Positions 23,195 through 35,366 of a stretch of DNA of 64,000 nt are shown here, one piece after another; the first letter of the stretch is position 1; each line of letters begins with the position of its first letter. The position numbers and the translations under genes were made by a program. The DNA lies in the NCBI GenBank assembly GCA_015342445.1, contig JACEFO010001730.1, forward strand, positions 620,001 to 684,000, read 5' to 3'. Source of the stretch: Digitaria exilis. Its lineage: Eukaryota > Streptophyta > Magnoliopsida > Poales > Poaceae. The notes under the pieces are model-generated. The model did not search any database. It was not told the DNA's origin and worked only from the letters and a program-made list of their open reading frames with translations.

Positions 23195-26100
23195 CTTTTT
23201 AACTTTTGTACTTTTTTCCCCGTAGTCCCTCCCCCCCCCCCCCCTGAGTTTTGTTACGGTCGTGTGGCACCCCGCACCCCAGGTGCACGGCGGTTACGGT
23301 CTTCAGCAGAACAATTTTCCTCCAGGATCCTGCAATGACCTTCCTTTGCCCCGTTTAATTACTTCTCTTTGATCACATATGTGCGCTCCGAAGACCCGAA
23401 TTTCGAGTAGGTACCCCGTACCCGCACGGGAGGAAGAAGCAGCAGACCACACAGCCGCTGCGCCCGCCCTCGCCCCTCTCATCGGGGTCATCGTTGCTCG
23501 TCAGCAGTGGGCAGTGGCGCCCTCCGGACAGCAGCACCGCGGGCGCCTCCGCCCTCCGGTGAAGTGACCGAACAGGCATGTGTTCACTTGTTCTGTATCT
23601 CGTACAGGAGCAAGAGAAGCAGCGAGATGGCTACGACTACGAAGGCAAGCTTGCGAATCGTTGGGCGTGTGTTGCATGTTCCAGGTGTCTGGGCCAAGGG
23701 CCAACACTACCTGATCCGGCGAATGACAGGTTGACAAGCTGGAGTACATCAGAATTCAGTCTCCGAAGAACGGTTATAGTATACATTAGGGCTCAGTGCG
23801 TGCAACTTAGGGTGTGTTGATTAGGGAAGATCCCCCGAAAAAACACTGTAGACCTGTAGATGAATAGTGTTCTGTGAGGGGAAGAGATGAGATGAATAGA
23901 AAAAAGTTGGATGAATAGTGGAATCTTTTTTATCTAAACGCACCCTAGATGGACATGAAGGAACCGTGAAAATCATATCAAGAATCTGCAATTAACCTCT
24001 TTGATGCCAGATGAAAGGACGGCAACATTTTGCCCAGAAATGGTAATCTGTAGGTGCAAAGATTGTGGCCTGGTTACTGCTTAGCGTCTGTAGCCTGCTC
24101 CACTGGGTGGTAGAACATGGTCCTGATTGTGATGTTCAGCTGCACCTGCACGGACCTGCCGATAAGAGAGGGAAAACTCGCTTGATGATGAATTGATGAC
24201 TACTTAATTCACCTTCGCGTCCTGATGAACGCTTAACGTGCGGACGGCAACGTAGAACTCAGAAATGAAATCAGTACTTTCAGTAGCACTCCTGTGGTAT
24301 GGTTAGGCAATCTAAAATCATTGATATGGAAGGTCAGTATGTCTCTTGAACTGGTTGTTATGACGGTGCTTACCCTGCGCCATGTGCCAAGGCAATGTGC
24401 TATTCTGAGCTGATGGCACATATACTGCTCAATGAAGGAGAAGAATACCGATGAAGCTGCCGCACTTTACGCTTTGTTGCCATTATCGTGAACTGAGCGA
24501 CGTCATGGACACCACTCGCATTCACATCAGAAATCAGATGGTTGGGTACGATACGAACCCGAGTTGTTGAGACTTGAGCGAGCGCGTCTTGGTCCTTAGC
24601 CGTGCCCAGCATCATTCATCACGTTTCCTAACAAGCACGCGCTAACCACGCATCGACCGCACCTAACCAAAGCCCAGAACACCTCTCGCGGTTCGCTTTT
24701 GCCTCCGAAACCGCCGCTACACTACGGCGGCCGTGACCGCGACGCGCGACAGCAACGCCTGCCTTGCGCAGGGATCCCGTCGTGCCGATCCCTTTCCGCT
24801 CATCAATGCCCGTCCAGCTCCTGCAAGCGAAGCCGCCCCGGGCCGAGGTGGAGTGAGAAAGGGGAGTTCGTGGAGGGAACCGCGCCGTGAAATAAATATG
24901 GTCGCGCGGGTCGTCAAAACCTTCGCTGCGACACAGGCATGCGCTTCTCTGAACGGCGATCGACAGCCAGCGACAATGATCTGCGATAACTTGGTATAAT
25001 CACTGGGTTGACGCGACGTGCTAATCTTCCGCGGTGGTCCAGGCGATCGATGCACGCCCATATTTTCATTGAAAAGGTCTCTTGTTGTTTGCTTTCTGCT
25101 GGAGAGACTGTAGGTCCGGCGTAACCATCAGCGTTGATCAACTCGTTCTAGCTTGGTGATAAGCTCGGAATGAATTCTTATAGGTCCTGAAAGAGGAGGA
25201 GCCGGACTCGCGATCAGCTTCAATGTCAGAGTCCGATACTGCACTACAGGCTTATGAGAACAGAGAACCCGGGCGTCGAATGCATCTGTTTTCTGTAGCA
25301 ATTTGCCAGTACAGAATAGGGCAATAATAAAGGTTAAAGATATGCTGGAGATCAAATCATCAAGCTTAGTTAGAGAGTGCGGTCTTTTTAGTTTCACTGA
25401 GGTGCATGTCAGTTCAGGTTCGTATCTGCGGTACGGAAATGAGATGGTTAGCTCATCCTGCCCTTTTTTTGAAAAAATAGCAGCCCACTCGAGCTTGAAA
25501 GCTAAGGCATATGGATATGGTTCAAAGCAGCAATCAGACCCTTCATTTCTTCACGGAGGAGCAAGCTCGTAATGCACGGGCATTGTGCCGTGAACTTTCA
25601 ACTTGTCACGAATCAGGGAAAGCAACCCATATAAAACCTGCTACGAAAAGCACCAGAAATGTTATTATATTATCCTACCGTTAGGAATTACAGTCGAAAA
25701 TACTCTTCCAAGACAGTGACTTTCTTTCAGTGGAAATACTACAATTTTCATGAAAGGCCATTTCATCCTATCGATGGATATTTTCTGCCTCTTCCCCATA
25801 AAACAGGATGAATGGATGATTCTCTTTTACCCAAGGTTGTATTCATGAGAAGTACCATATTCTTTCTGTTCGTGCATATGGTAATATCTGGCCAAGCGGT
25901 TTTAGTAAGCCGGCAATATATAGCTCCATCTCCAGATAGGGGATGATATATATGTGCCGTATGATAGATGGGGCATGTCAGCATGTGTATATAAAATCCA
26001 GAATTCAGAAGCACGACTTTATTTCCCTATGAAAGTAACAGGAACTTACTGCCTTGATCGCCTTGATGTCACACAGTAACATCACAATTTATATGCGAAA

Positions 26101-26615
26101 ATTGACTGCGAATCAACTTCCACGCAGTACTGGAAGCAACTGTAACCGCACAGTTACGAAGAAAGACACACTACAACCAGTAAGGTAGCACTAAACCCCT
26201 AATAACTCACTGAAATGCTGGACAATCCAAGTAATACAACTTTTGGGCAGCTGTTTAGCCCTCAACAAGGAATATTGTAAAATTCAAATAGCCTTCAGCT
26301 AGGAATATTGTAAAATTCAAAAACAGCCAATACATGTTCAGAAATGGCCAACAAGTTCAGGAAGTGCTGTGTTCAAGACAGCAAGTACGGAACTGCCAAC
26401 AAAAAAAATCAAGCACTGCAAAACTCATGTACATCAACTGTCAAACCCAAAAAGTAGGAAAACAGTTTCATGAGCGTGCATCGATCATCAATCGTCTAGG
26501 TATATAATGTAATGTAACCTTATCTAATAATAATCCATGCATTGATGCATGCACGAACTACTTCACAACTCACAAGACTAGAGGCCGTTGCTCTGCTTCT
26601 TCACCCGCCTCTATC
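23195..26615. other. Region without a supported gene
   Basis: After the tRNA there is a C14 run (23231-23244), a GC-rich patch with overlapping ORFs around 23380-23750, and a short MITE at 23810-23945. A second GC-rich patch lies at 24640-24960. The ORFs lack domain motifs and overlap on both strands. An exon-like stretch on the minus strand near 24094-24168 is treated as a finding. The last 1 kb is AT-rich 3' flank of the DUF761 gene. Confidence 0.4.
23810..23945. mobile_element. Short MITE, 136 bp
   Basis: The left end GGGTGTGTTGA and the right end, whose complement reads GGGTGCGTTTAG, form a short inverted repeat. TTA precedes the left end and TAG follows the right, so at least a TA is shared. 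The interior contains repeated 'gatgaatag' motifs and resembles the element at 36725-36862. Confidence 0.6.
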
Positions 26616-27521
26616 CTATCTGACCCAGCGCGTGCTGCGCTGCGGCTGCGGCTGCTGTGCGCGCAGCTGCTCGTGGAACCTCATGATGAACTCGTCGGCG
26701 CGCCTATCCACCCCGCCCCACCCCTCCTCGTCGTCGTCGTCCCACAACGTGTAAGGCGAGTCCGTGATCCGCACCTGCCTCGGCGCCGGCCCCGCCGTCA
26801 GCGCCGGCCACGCCACCGTGGCTTCCAGGTCGAGTTCGTCGCCGTCATAATCCGCGAGGTCCGTTGCCTTGGACGCCTCCTCGACGTCCATCAGCTCGAA
26901 CAGCCTCGTCACCGCCACGGCCGATCCGTAGTAGTACTCCGTCTCCGACGAGAGGTCGCGTTCCTGAGCGGCGGCGCGGTCCTCCTGCAGGCGGCGGAGG
27001 AGGCGCTGCTCGCGGCGGCGGCGCTTGTGCAATGGCGTGCTCTTGCAGCTGAACTCAACCTCGCGGGGGCGGTACTGGTACTGGCACACGGCGGCGGCGG
27101 GGTCCATGGACCGGCACGAGAGCGAGTGGGTCGCCGGCCTCGAAGACGACGACGCGCGGCGGTGGCGGTGGCCCCGGCCGCGTGGGTACGGATGCACCAC
27201 GGCGGCGTTCGGATCCATGGACCGGCACGACAGCGAGGACAGGTACGTTAGCGCTGGGTGCTGCTCCGGCGCGGCGGCGAGGTTGCGGTGGTGGTTGTGG
27301 TGGTTGCGCTTGCTGCTGCCGGAGAGGAGGTGGTGGAGGTGGACGCCGAGCGCGGTGAGCTTGGGCTGGTGCTTCTTGACGACGACGAGGTAGGCGGCTT
27401 GCATCGCGCGCCACACCTTCTTGGCGCTCACCGCCGGTGGGGCGCCGCCGTCGCCGCCGCCATGATGAGGGCATGGGGGGCCACCGGTCGACTCCATCGG
27501 CGACGACTGGCCGCTGCTCAT
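26616..27521 (-). CDS. DUF761-domain protein
   Basis: A single open frame encodes 301 residues and needs no intron. The C-terminal block VDRRADEFIMRFHEQLRAQ (residues about 268-286) is the DUF761 signature. The motif EFSCKSTP (about 159-166) is also typical of this plant family, formerly called cotton fibre proteins. The biochemical role of DUF761 proteins is not established. The N-terminal third has a conserved-looking helix (AKKVWRAMQAAYLVVVKKHQPKL), and the middle is His- and Arg-rich low complexity. The peptide LSCRSMDP occurs twice (about 97-104 and 134-141). The start at 27521 gives the longest frame, and a TATA-like box lies about 125 bp upstream. The plus-strand ORFs over this region are GC-rich shadows. 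Confidence 0.88.
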   Translation of the reverse strand: MSSGQSSPMESTGGPPCPHHGGGDGGAPPAVSAKKVWRAMQAAYLVVVKKHQPKLTALGVHLHHLLSGSSKRNHHNHHRNLAAAPEQHPALTYLSSLSCRSMDPNAAVVHPYPRGRGHRHRRASSSSRPATHSLSCRSMDPAAAVCQYQYRPREVEFSCKSTPLHKRRRREQRLLRRLQEDRAAAQERDLSSETEYYYGSAVAVTRLFELMDVEEASKATDLADYDGDELDLEATVAWPALTAGPAPRQVRITDSPYTLWDDDDEEGWGGVDRRADEFIMRFHEQLRAQQPQPQRSTRWVR

Positions 27522-27646
27522 CGACGACCTCGTCTTGTTTCTTTTCTAGGCTGGGCAAAATCCCGGCGATCTTGGGCTTTTGTCTTTCTGAAATGGTTAG
27601 GTGTATGGCAGGATCGGATTGCAAGGGGAGGAGAGGAGGCTCGAAG

Positions 27647-27654
27647 TATTTAAA
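27647..27654 (-). promoter_or_regulatory. TATA box of the DUF761 gene
   Basis: The minus strand reads TTTAAATA about 125 bp upstream of the start codon at 27521. This is a reasonable distance for a transcript with a leader of roughly 100 nt. No other TATA-like sequence is as well placed. Confidence 0.5.
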
Positions 27655-29312
27655 GACAGGAGCGAAATTAGTGTTGCCGTGTTGGGCATTTGGGGGGTTA
27701 CTCGCTTATCATTCTTTTTGGAATATCCGGATTTGATTGCTGAAATAAGCAGCCAAGCACGTGACATATCTGTCTCCAAGAAAGATACGTATGATTGCTC
27801 AAGTAAAACATGTTTAATTGTACAACTTTGTTACAACCAATATCCACTCACAATGCATATGCTTCGCACCCATAAACAGTGGCAGAGCCAAGACTTGAGC
27901 TTCGTTGCTCTAGCCGTGGTTCTTGCATTGGCCTAAAAATACATGAGACCTCACTTAACTCTATGTAGAAACATCTTCAGTCACAACTCACTAAGGAATT
28001 TACGCATGTTTGAACCTGTGAACTAGTTCAGTTTGGAGTCCAAGTCCAAGTGTCCAACTCATTCCTGGCTCCGCTCCTGCTCATAAACAAGTGCATTCGG
28101 TAGCACCAACATCTGTAGTATAGCCATGTACTAGAGCATTGCAGTTTTTTTTCTTAACCTGGTTATCGCAATTTGCATTCCACTCTTAGTTCCATTTTTC
28201 TTAAGTAGTTAATATTTTTATCTTTGTATTAATGGAAATTAAATATGAGCCTAAAATAATGTATTTTTAAATCAAAATGGCATGTTATACATGGAGCCTT
28301 ATAATTATCCCGTGATCCTCAATATGTAGTATACTTTTAGTCTTGGTTATATACCCATTATAAACTTCTTTCAAGATATCTTTTAGAGTCGATATCCCCC
28401 AATATACCCATATTTGTCTGTAATTATTTTTGTTATAGTCTAACTGAAACATGGATTTGTTAAGTAATGTGCTTGCGCATATTTTGGAACACCCTTTGTA
28501 CTGTTCCCTTCTACGTTTGATTCATGATTGAGATTGGTTCCAGCAGGCTATCGTCGTTTCATTTATCACAAGGTCAGAACAACCTAAGCTATACGTTCAA
28601 ATGAAGATATTCAGGAGCGGCTAGGTTATTTGCCATCATTCATTTTGATATATCAGATATGAGCCCAGGCAACTTCCTTTGCGGTAAACATGATGCTGTC
28701 AAAAAAATAATAATTTGACTACATATTTAAGTTGTATTTTAAATTAAAATGAGTAATGTTATAACCTTTTTACAAGTAATTAAAACTTTAAACACTGATG
28801 ATGTAGGTTGCAGACAAAAAAGGACGCTAGTACATTCGCAATTCCAATGAATGTATTGCCAAAAAATACAATAATAAAAATAATGGCCATGAGGCAATGT
28901 CCACATCAAAAATATGATGGGACTGGGACTAGTATCCTACTGTTTTTTCTGACAAGAAAATAAACAATATTTTATGACTAAATGCCTGCGAAATTTTTTT
29001 AGGGGTCGACAGGAAAAGGTTGCATTAAGATGGGCACTAAAACATGCCCATGCCCCCATCACATGGATGATAAAGAGTTTTACAACCAGAAATAGAGAAC
29101 TATATATGGGCTCTCCCATTGTTTGACCTCCATCTTCTTGATCGTAGGTTGGCAATGTTTTAGAAAATAGAATGGATATGGTGGCTATTATTTCCAGAGA
29201 TGGTTGAAGTCTACCATGTTGATGGATGGATGGATGGATGTTTCTGGTTTTTTTTAATGAATTTTCTAGGATTCAAATTCTTTTTAGCCGTTCCTCGTAT
29301 GGATTAAGATGG
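27655..29312. other. Intergenic, AT-rich
   Basis: Nothing here resembles a gene. A short GATG microsatellite lies at about 29219-29240. The LTR retrotransposon begins just beyond. Confidence 0.5.
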
Positions 29313-29317
29313 AGGCT

Positions 29318-30377
29318 TGTTGGGTACCAATAGTAGGGGTACCCTAACTTGGACCCTAAACTACTTGGCAACAAGGCCCACAACTACGTCGGCCTGGCTC
29401 TGCAGCCCAGCAAAGGCCCACCACAACCACTCCTCCTCAGCGTCCGTCCCGCTCGAGGTGGACGACCACCCTCGAGCGGGAATGTCCGTGACGATCGAGC
29501 CTGGCCCAGCTCGAGGTAGACGTTCACCCTCGAGCCGGTGTTTTCCGTCACGTTCGAGGCTCAGCAAGCTCGAGCTTGCGGGCCAAGCTCGAGCCTGCCA
29601 CGCCGGGAGCAACGCCCGAGACTCTGCGACCATCACCACCGATCATAATGACTCTCCTCTGCGGTCAAAAAGAAGGATTCACTGCGCCACGCCACCGCCC
29701 ATACTGCGGAGAAGACATCGGTCAAATCCACCTGGCAAGGTGGATTCTGATCTGACACTACACAGGTCGGTCCTGGCAGTGATACTGTGCCAACTACTCC
29801 TTTGACTTTGCTTTCCTCGGATGCGCTATCATCCTCGAAGGCGACCCTCGAAGGAAACTACGGAGCTTCGATCCGGGCGCCGTACTCAAGTTGCCACCCT
29901 CGAAGTCCTGATCTGTCGCAAGAAGAACATCACGTCAACCACTACCATGTCGTCAGCCGGTGTTGGAAGGCGCGATTCCCGCTCGCATCGTGTGCGGCAT
30001 GGGTGGCACAGTGCACTCAGCAGCGTCAGCACCACGAACACATGTACTCGCACCCTCCCCCCTTGGTCTATAAAAGGGGAAGGGAAGCCCATGCAAAAGG
30101 GCAAGAGGCACTCAAGTCCACACGCGCTAGAACACACACCACTTAGCTAGCGACAGCCGAACTTGGGGACTTAGGAGCTCATCTCCTTCTCCCACCTTGC
30201 TTGTAACCCCCTACTACGAGCAACACGAAACTGGTGCTCAGCACCACTGCTGGACGTACGGCCCCGTGGCCGGAACCAGGATAAAAACCCCTGTCTCTTC
30301 ACCCGCCATCGGGGCAACGAGTGGATTAGCACCGCAATCACTTGTTTGTGCCGGTGTGACCAAATCAGGCACCGACA
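29318..30377 (+). repeat. 5' LTR, 1060 bp
   Basis: It is bounded by TG and CA and contains the promoter TATA box TATAAAAG (30069-30076). It is nearly identical to the 3' LTR at 34308-35366. Confidence 0.95.
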
Positions 30378-30424
30378 GTTGGCGCGCCAGGTAGGGGACC
30401 AGCGCTGCGCAATTCTCGTTCCCG

Positions 30425-31624
30425 ATGGCGAACTTCAACCAAGGACGACCCCCACTGGGTGAAAGCAATCTGCTCCCAGCGGGGCAAGAGATCCGGTTCG
30501 GGAGCTTACGTTTCCAGGCATGTGGCGACGGTTACCACATGCGCATCCTCCGGGAAGAACCAAGCAACCAGCTGGAGCCACCTCAACTGCCACTGGCAGC
30601 ACCGCGACGACGGAGTCGTCCCGGACCTCGCGTACGACGAGCGCGCGCTGCAAGGCGCGCCGCCTACGTCAGCATCCCTCCTCCCGCGAGGGAAGGGGAG
30701 ATCCCGCGATCAGGGTCACAGAAGAGGGCTGCTCCCTTCCTCCCGGGACCCATTTCTGCACCACGTGCTACGACGGCACGTCCCTATCCCTATGGGTTAC
30801 GCGGCCCTACGACCACGTACGCCTCGCTCGTCCGCACCGCCATGAGTGCGTATGATGGCCAGCCAGGCCGTCATCCGGCCTCGGGACGCGACCTCGCCGC
30901 TCTGACGCCCGACGATTCCCACACGGAATCGGAAGATGGATATGCCTTTGAGCATGAGCACCCTGGTTGGGACTACTCGGGTCTCCGCGACCCAGAGGCC
31001 TTTCTGGCCTTCCAAACAGCGGTGGATTATTGCTTCGGCTATTCCGATGATGAGTATGGTCCGACCAGGGAGTGTTTCGTCATCAACGACGGGCGGGTCA
31101 GCGAAGGATTGAAGTCGGACAACGATGGTGGAGATGACGACCAGGGAGGCAACAACGGCGTAGATCCGGTAGGCGCGCAGCCACCGGACCCATCGGATCA
31201 CTTGCCTTCCGAGGACGAGCGGCATCCACGCCGCCTGCCACGAGTTGCTCGCCCCCACGACTTGGGAGGTGGCGACGTCTCACCACCGGCGTGCTCCGAC
31301 CACGAGCCGCCCAAACAAGGCCACGAACGGAGCACGGACGCGCGGCGTGCGGGGCAAGTAGCTCAGGCCCGCATCCTTGCCGAGGGCAGAGATGATGACC
31401 TCGCTCCCAGGATGAGCCAAAAGCTCATCACGGCGGCCGCGCTGCTCCGAGCCATGCCGGAGCCAGCTACCCCCGAGGGGCGGAAGCTGCATCTGGAGGC
31501 CCAAAAGCTGGTTGAGAACGCCGCACAACAGCAGGCCGAGAGCTTAGCCTCTCGCCTTCGGCGCCCCTCGGCCTCGAAGAACGAACGAAGGGGGGGAATC
31601 ATCGGTATGTTCACCCCGGCCTAA
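30425..31624 (+). CDS. Retrotransposon leader/gag N-terminal ORF
   Basis: A 399-codon open frame starts 48 bases after the 5' LTR, at the position where gag is expected. The sequence is Pro-, Arg- and Asp/Glu-rich with no domain I can name. It ends at 31622-31624. Its C-terminal part (AEGRDDDLAPRMSQKLITAA) looks like ordinary gag linker sequence. It may be the N-terminal half of a gag polyprotein, now separated by a stop from the capsid-like part downstream, or a separate leader protein. Confidence 0.6.
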   Translation: MANFNQGRPPLGESNLLPAGQEIRFGSLRFQACGDGYHMRILREEPSNQLEPPQLPLAAPRRRSRPGPRVRRARAARRAAYVSIPPPAREGEIPRSGSQKRAAPFLPGPISAPRATTARPYPYGLRGPTTTYASLVRTAMSAYDGQPGRHPASGRDLAALTPDDSHTESEDGYAFEHEHPGWDYSGLRDPEAFLAFQTAVDYCFGYSDDEYGPTRECFVINDGRVSEGLKSDNDGGDDDQGGNNGVDPVGAQPPDPSDHLPSEDERHPRRLPRVARPHDLGGGDVSPPACSDHEPPKQGHERSTDARRAGQVAQARILAEGRDDDLAPRMSQKLITAAALLRAMPEPATPEGRKLHLEAQKLVENAAQQQAESLASRLRRPSASKNERRGGIIGMFTPA

Positions 31625-31727
31625 CGGCAGGGCACGAGCGCAATCCCGGGGCAACTCCCACCGGGACATCGCGCATCGCCGCACCAACAAACCATGTGCA
31701 CCCGAAGCAGGAACACTTCCCGCGCGG

Positions 31728-32515
31728 GTGCCCGTGAGATCGCACCTCTGGGACACCCGAGGCGCGATCAACGATGGCGACGCCCGCAACACGCTAAACC
31801 AAATGAGGCAGCGAGAGGGAGCCTGGACCCACCAACGCGGGCGCACCGACGTTGGGTGGAACCGGGATGCGGCCCCGGAGCCAGCGGGAACGCGGGTGTT
31901 TAGTCACAACATCCGCACCGCCCCGATTCCCCCCCGCTTCCGACAGCCTACTACCATCACCAAATACTCTGAGGAAACGGACCCCAGGGTATGGTTGAAC
32001 GACTACCGCCTAGCATGCCAGCTCGGCGGCGCTACAGATGACGACATGATATCCGCAATCTGCCACTCCACCTGGCAGATTCCGCGCGGACATGGCTCGA
32101 GCATCTACCCCCCAATCGGATCCACGACTGGAACGACCTGGTCGGGACCTTCGTGGGGAACTTCCAGGGCACCTTCGTGCGTCCCGGGAACACGTGGGAT
32201 CTTCGAGGGTGCAAACAAAAACCCGGCGAATCCTTGAGGGACTTCATCCGGCGCTTCTCCAAGCGCTGCACCGAGCTTCCCAACATCACCGACCATCAGA
32301 TCATCCACTCCTTCCTCGAGAGCACCACATACTATAGTTTGGTGTGCAAGTTGGGGAGGAACCCTCCCCCCGACGCGAACCGGCTATTCGAGGTAGCCTC
32401 CAAGTACGCTTCGAGGGAGGAGGCGGCCAGCGCCATCTTCAACGGCAAGAAGGGAAAACGCCCCGAGGAGACGCCCGCGGAGGGCAGCAAGCCAAGGTAC
32501 CCCTCGAAGAAGTAA
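31728..32515 (+). pseudogene. Retrotransposon gag (capsid-like part), frameshifted
   Basis: Two consecutive frames carry the retrotransposon gag signature. The first (31728-32237) contains DPRVWLNDYRLACQLGGA. The second (to 32515) contains ESLRDFIRRFSKRC, a hallmark of plant Ty3-type gag, and ends in a Lys-rich tail. The conserved sequence changes frame near 32048, which indicates a small deletion. No CCHC zinc knuckle was found. With no intact gag and no pol, the copy is probably defective in protein coding. Confidence 0.75.
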
Positions 32516-34307
32516 AATCAAGGCAAGAAGGGGAAGAAGTCTCAAGCCCCTAGCGAGAAGGGCAACAACGACAAGCGAAGTCCCCACAATGGACCCCAGC
32601 CACAAGGGGCCTCGAGGCCCTCCATGTGGAGGGGTGTCTCTGATGCCAACGGGTACCCCAAGGTGGAACAAGTGTTCTTCATCGTGGGAGGACCCGCCGC
32701 CGATGGAAATCCTCGCGGACGCCTGGAACATCCAACAGCTAAGTCGCTTCTACCCCTAGAGCGGCTTCAGACCCTCGAACCTTTTTTGTACATACTTTCG
32801 ATTGTACAAACTCTTGATTAAGTATTTGGCTTGGCTCCCGCAAGTTGTGAACGAATCAAGTGGACTCGAGTCCACTAACACTTGAATGGGGTTTGGTCCT
32901 ACCCTCGCTAGGACCATCCCCCCTCGGGGGCTACAACGGGGACGAACCCCCGAAAAAATCAATGCTTTTTCAAAATTCTTGTGATATCTCGAGCGTATCG
33001 CCAAGTGCTCTTTTGCAACCCTCGAAAGGAGGACACTAGGCGTGAAACGGACAAGGGCAGGGTCGCCTGAGCCGAGTGCCCGCCTACGCCTTGAGGCTAC
33101 GGCAGCACCTCACTTCCCTCCGCCTAAGTCATTCACGTACGATCGATCCTAGTGGCGACTTCCTTTCGAGGCGCATGCATTGGACACAACGTGCATCGCA
33201 GAGATACCGCTTGAAAATAAACCTCGTTTAACGATACAAATGATGTTTAACGAAAACAAGTAGGATGTATGAAAACAAAAGAACTATTCTTACATCAGGA
33301 AACGCAAGTCTCTAAACTACTATTTACACTCGGGCTCGATGTCCCGAGGCTTTCAGGTTCCACTCCCACCGCCAAGGTCGTCCCAGCCGCCGTCATCTTC
33401 GCCTGGGAAGAGGACGCTCTACCGCCGACCGAGCAGTCGTGCGGTCACTTCGCCCAGGCCACACCATGCCTGAAAAGGCGCGCCCACTCCCCCATGAAGT
33501 CGCAATAACTGCCCTAATGGTCATCATGACCCCGCACGAAGCGGTGGAAGGCACGTGGAGGGAACGCTCAAGGCATCCCCCCTCAAAGGGAAGAAGTCAT
33601 CGTTCTACTGATCAGGGGTTCGAGACCTGGCCCATCGAGGGTTCCACAGGCACCCCAGATCGATCGAGTCAGGGACGCTCGGCGGTACCCACGAATAAGA
33701 GCCTCGAGCCCATGTGTTCGAGGAGATCCGTCAAGCGCGTTCGAGGCTGGTCGAAAGTGCCTAGATCGAGGGACCCCACGAGGGGGAGCATCGAGCCCTC
33801 GACCTCTATCGAACGAGGTCGAGTCCCGTCTAGCATACTTTTGCGAAAGCCTTTCACGGGCGTGTCCTAAGATCACGAGCCTACCCTCATCGAATAGGGC
33901 ATGGACGTCCGCTCGAACTACCCGCTACCAGCTCACCCAGGCATCCGTGGTACGATCCCAATCGTGGGAAGCACGGATCGCCTCATCCTCGACCTCTCGA
34001 AAGAGACCACGAGGTACGAAGAAAGCTCGAGATTTCCTCGAACCACGTCAAACAAGGCTAGGTTCGACGACCTCAGGCGTTGTGGACGGACCCACCCCTG
34101 GGGAAGCAACGAAAACCCCTCACATCGAGGTGAGACCTTGAGAGAGTGTCAACCACTCTCCCAAGGCCTCGAGGGCTACACCCGCGGGGGCGCTAGCGCG
34201 CCCCCACGGATTCCCAGAACCCGCGAAGGGACGAAGGCCTCGAAAGCCTCGACGAACACCAACCTCCGCAGGATTGAACCTCACTCCTGCGGAGGCTCGA
34301 GGGCTAC
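32516..34307 (+). other. Non-coding internal part of the LTR retrotransposon
   Basis: About 1.8 kb between gag and the 3' LTR holds only short frames without motifs. TCGAGG and CCTCGA recur very often, which makes the stretch look repetitive although no exact tandem unit is visible. This replaces the pol region of an autonomous element. Confidence 0.7.
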
Positions 34308-35366
34308 TGTTGGGTACCAATAGTAGGGGTACCCTAACTTGGACCCTAAACTACTTGGCAACAAGGCCCACAACGACGTCGGCCTGGCTCTGCAGCCCAG
34401 CAAAGGCCCACCACAACAACTCCTCCTTAGCGTCCGTCCCGCTCGAGGTGGACGACCACCCTCGAGCGGGAATGTCCGTGACGATCGAGCCTGGCCCAAC
34501 TCGAGGTAGACGTTCACCCTCGAGCCGGTGTTTTCCGTCACGTTCGAGGCTCGGCAAGCTCGAGCTTGCGGGCCAAGCTCGAGCCTGCCACGCCGGGAGC
34601 AACGCCCGAGACTCTGCGACCATCACCACCGATCATAATGACTCTCCTCTGCGGTCAAAAAGAAGGATTCACTGCGCCACGCCACCGCCCATACTGCGGA
34701 GAAGACATCGGTCAAATCCACCTGGCAAGGTGGATTCTGATCTGACACTACACAGGTCGGTCCTGGCAGTGATACTGTGCCAACTACTCCTTTGACTTTG
34801 CTTTCCTCGGATGCGCTATCATCCTCGAAGGCGACCCTCGAAGGAAACTACGGAGCTTCGATCCGGGCGCCGTACTCAAGTTGCCACCCTCGAAGTCCTG
34901 ATCTGTCGCAAGAAGAACATCACGTCAACCACTACCATGTCGTCAGCCGGAGTTGGAAGGCGCGATTCCCGCTCGCATCGTGTGCGGCATGGGTGGCACA
35001 GTGCACTCAGCAGCGTCAGCACCACGAACACATGTACTCGCACCCTCCCCCCTTGGTCTATAAAGGGGAAGGGAAGCCCATGCAAAAGGGCAAGAGGCAC
35101 TCAAGTCCACACGCGCTAGAACACAAACCACTTAGCTAGCGACAGCCGAACTTGGGGACTTAGGAGCTCATCTCCTTCTCCCACCTTGCTTGTAACCCCC
35201 TACTACGAGCAACACGAAACTGGTGCTCAGCACCACTGCTGGACGTACGGCCCCGTGGCCGGAACCAGGATAAAAACCCCTGTCTCTTCACCCGCCATCG
35301 GGGCAACGAGTGGATTAGCACCGCAATCACTTGTTTGTGCCGGTGTGACCAAATCAGGCACCGACA
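34308..35366 (+). repeat. 3' LTR, 1059 bp
   Basis: It matches the 5' LTR throughout, with seven substitutions seen. One A is missing from the TATA box region, which reads TATAAAGG here. Confidence 0.95.

Noticed and set aside
24717..25061. Overlapping ORFs on both strands in a GC-rich patch
   Set aside because: No domain motif, no splice-compatible neighbours and equal support on both strands.
26673..27653. Plus-strand ORFs of 192, 122 and 131 codons over the DUF761 gene
   Set aside because: These are shadows of the GC-rich minus-strand gene, whose frame has family motifs.
30378..34307. Possible pol (reverse transcriptase or integrase) in the LTR retrotransposon
   Set aside because: No frame contains the catalytic motifs of these enzymes, and the space left after gag is only about 1.8 kb of broken frames.
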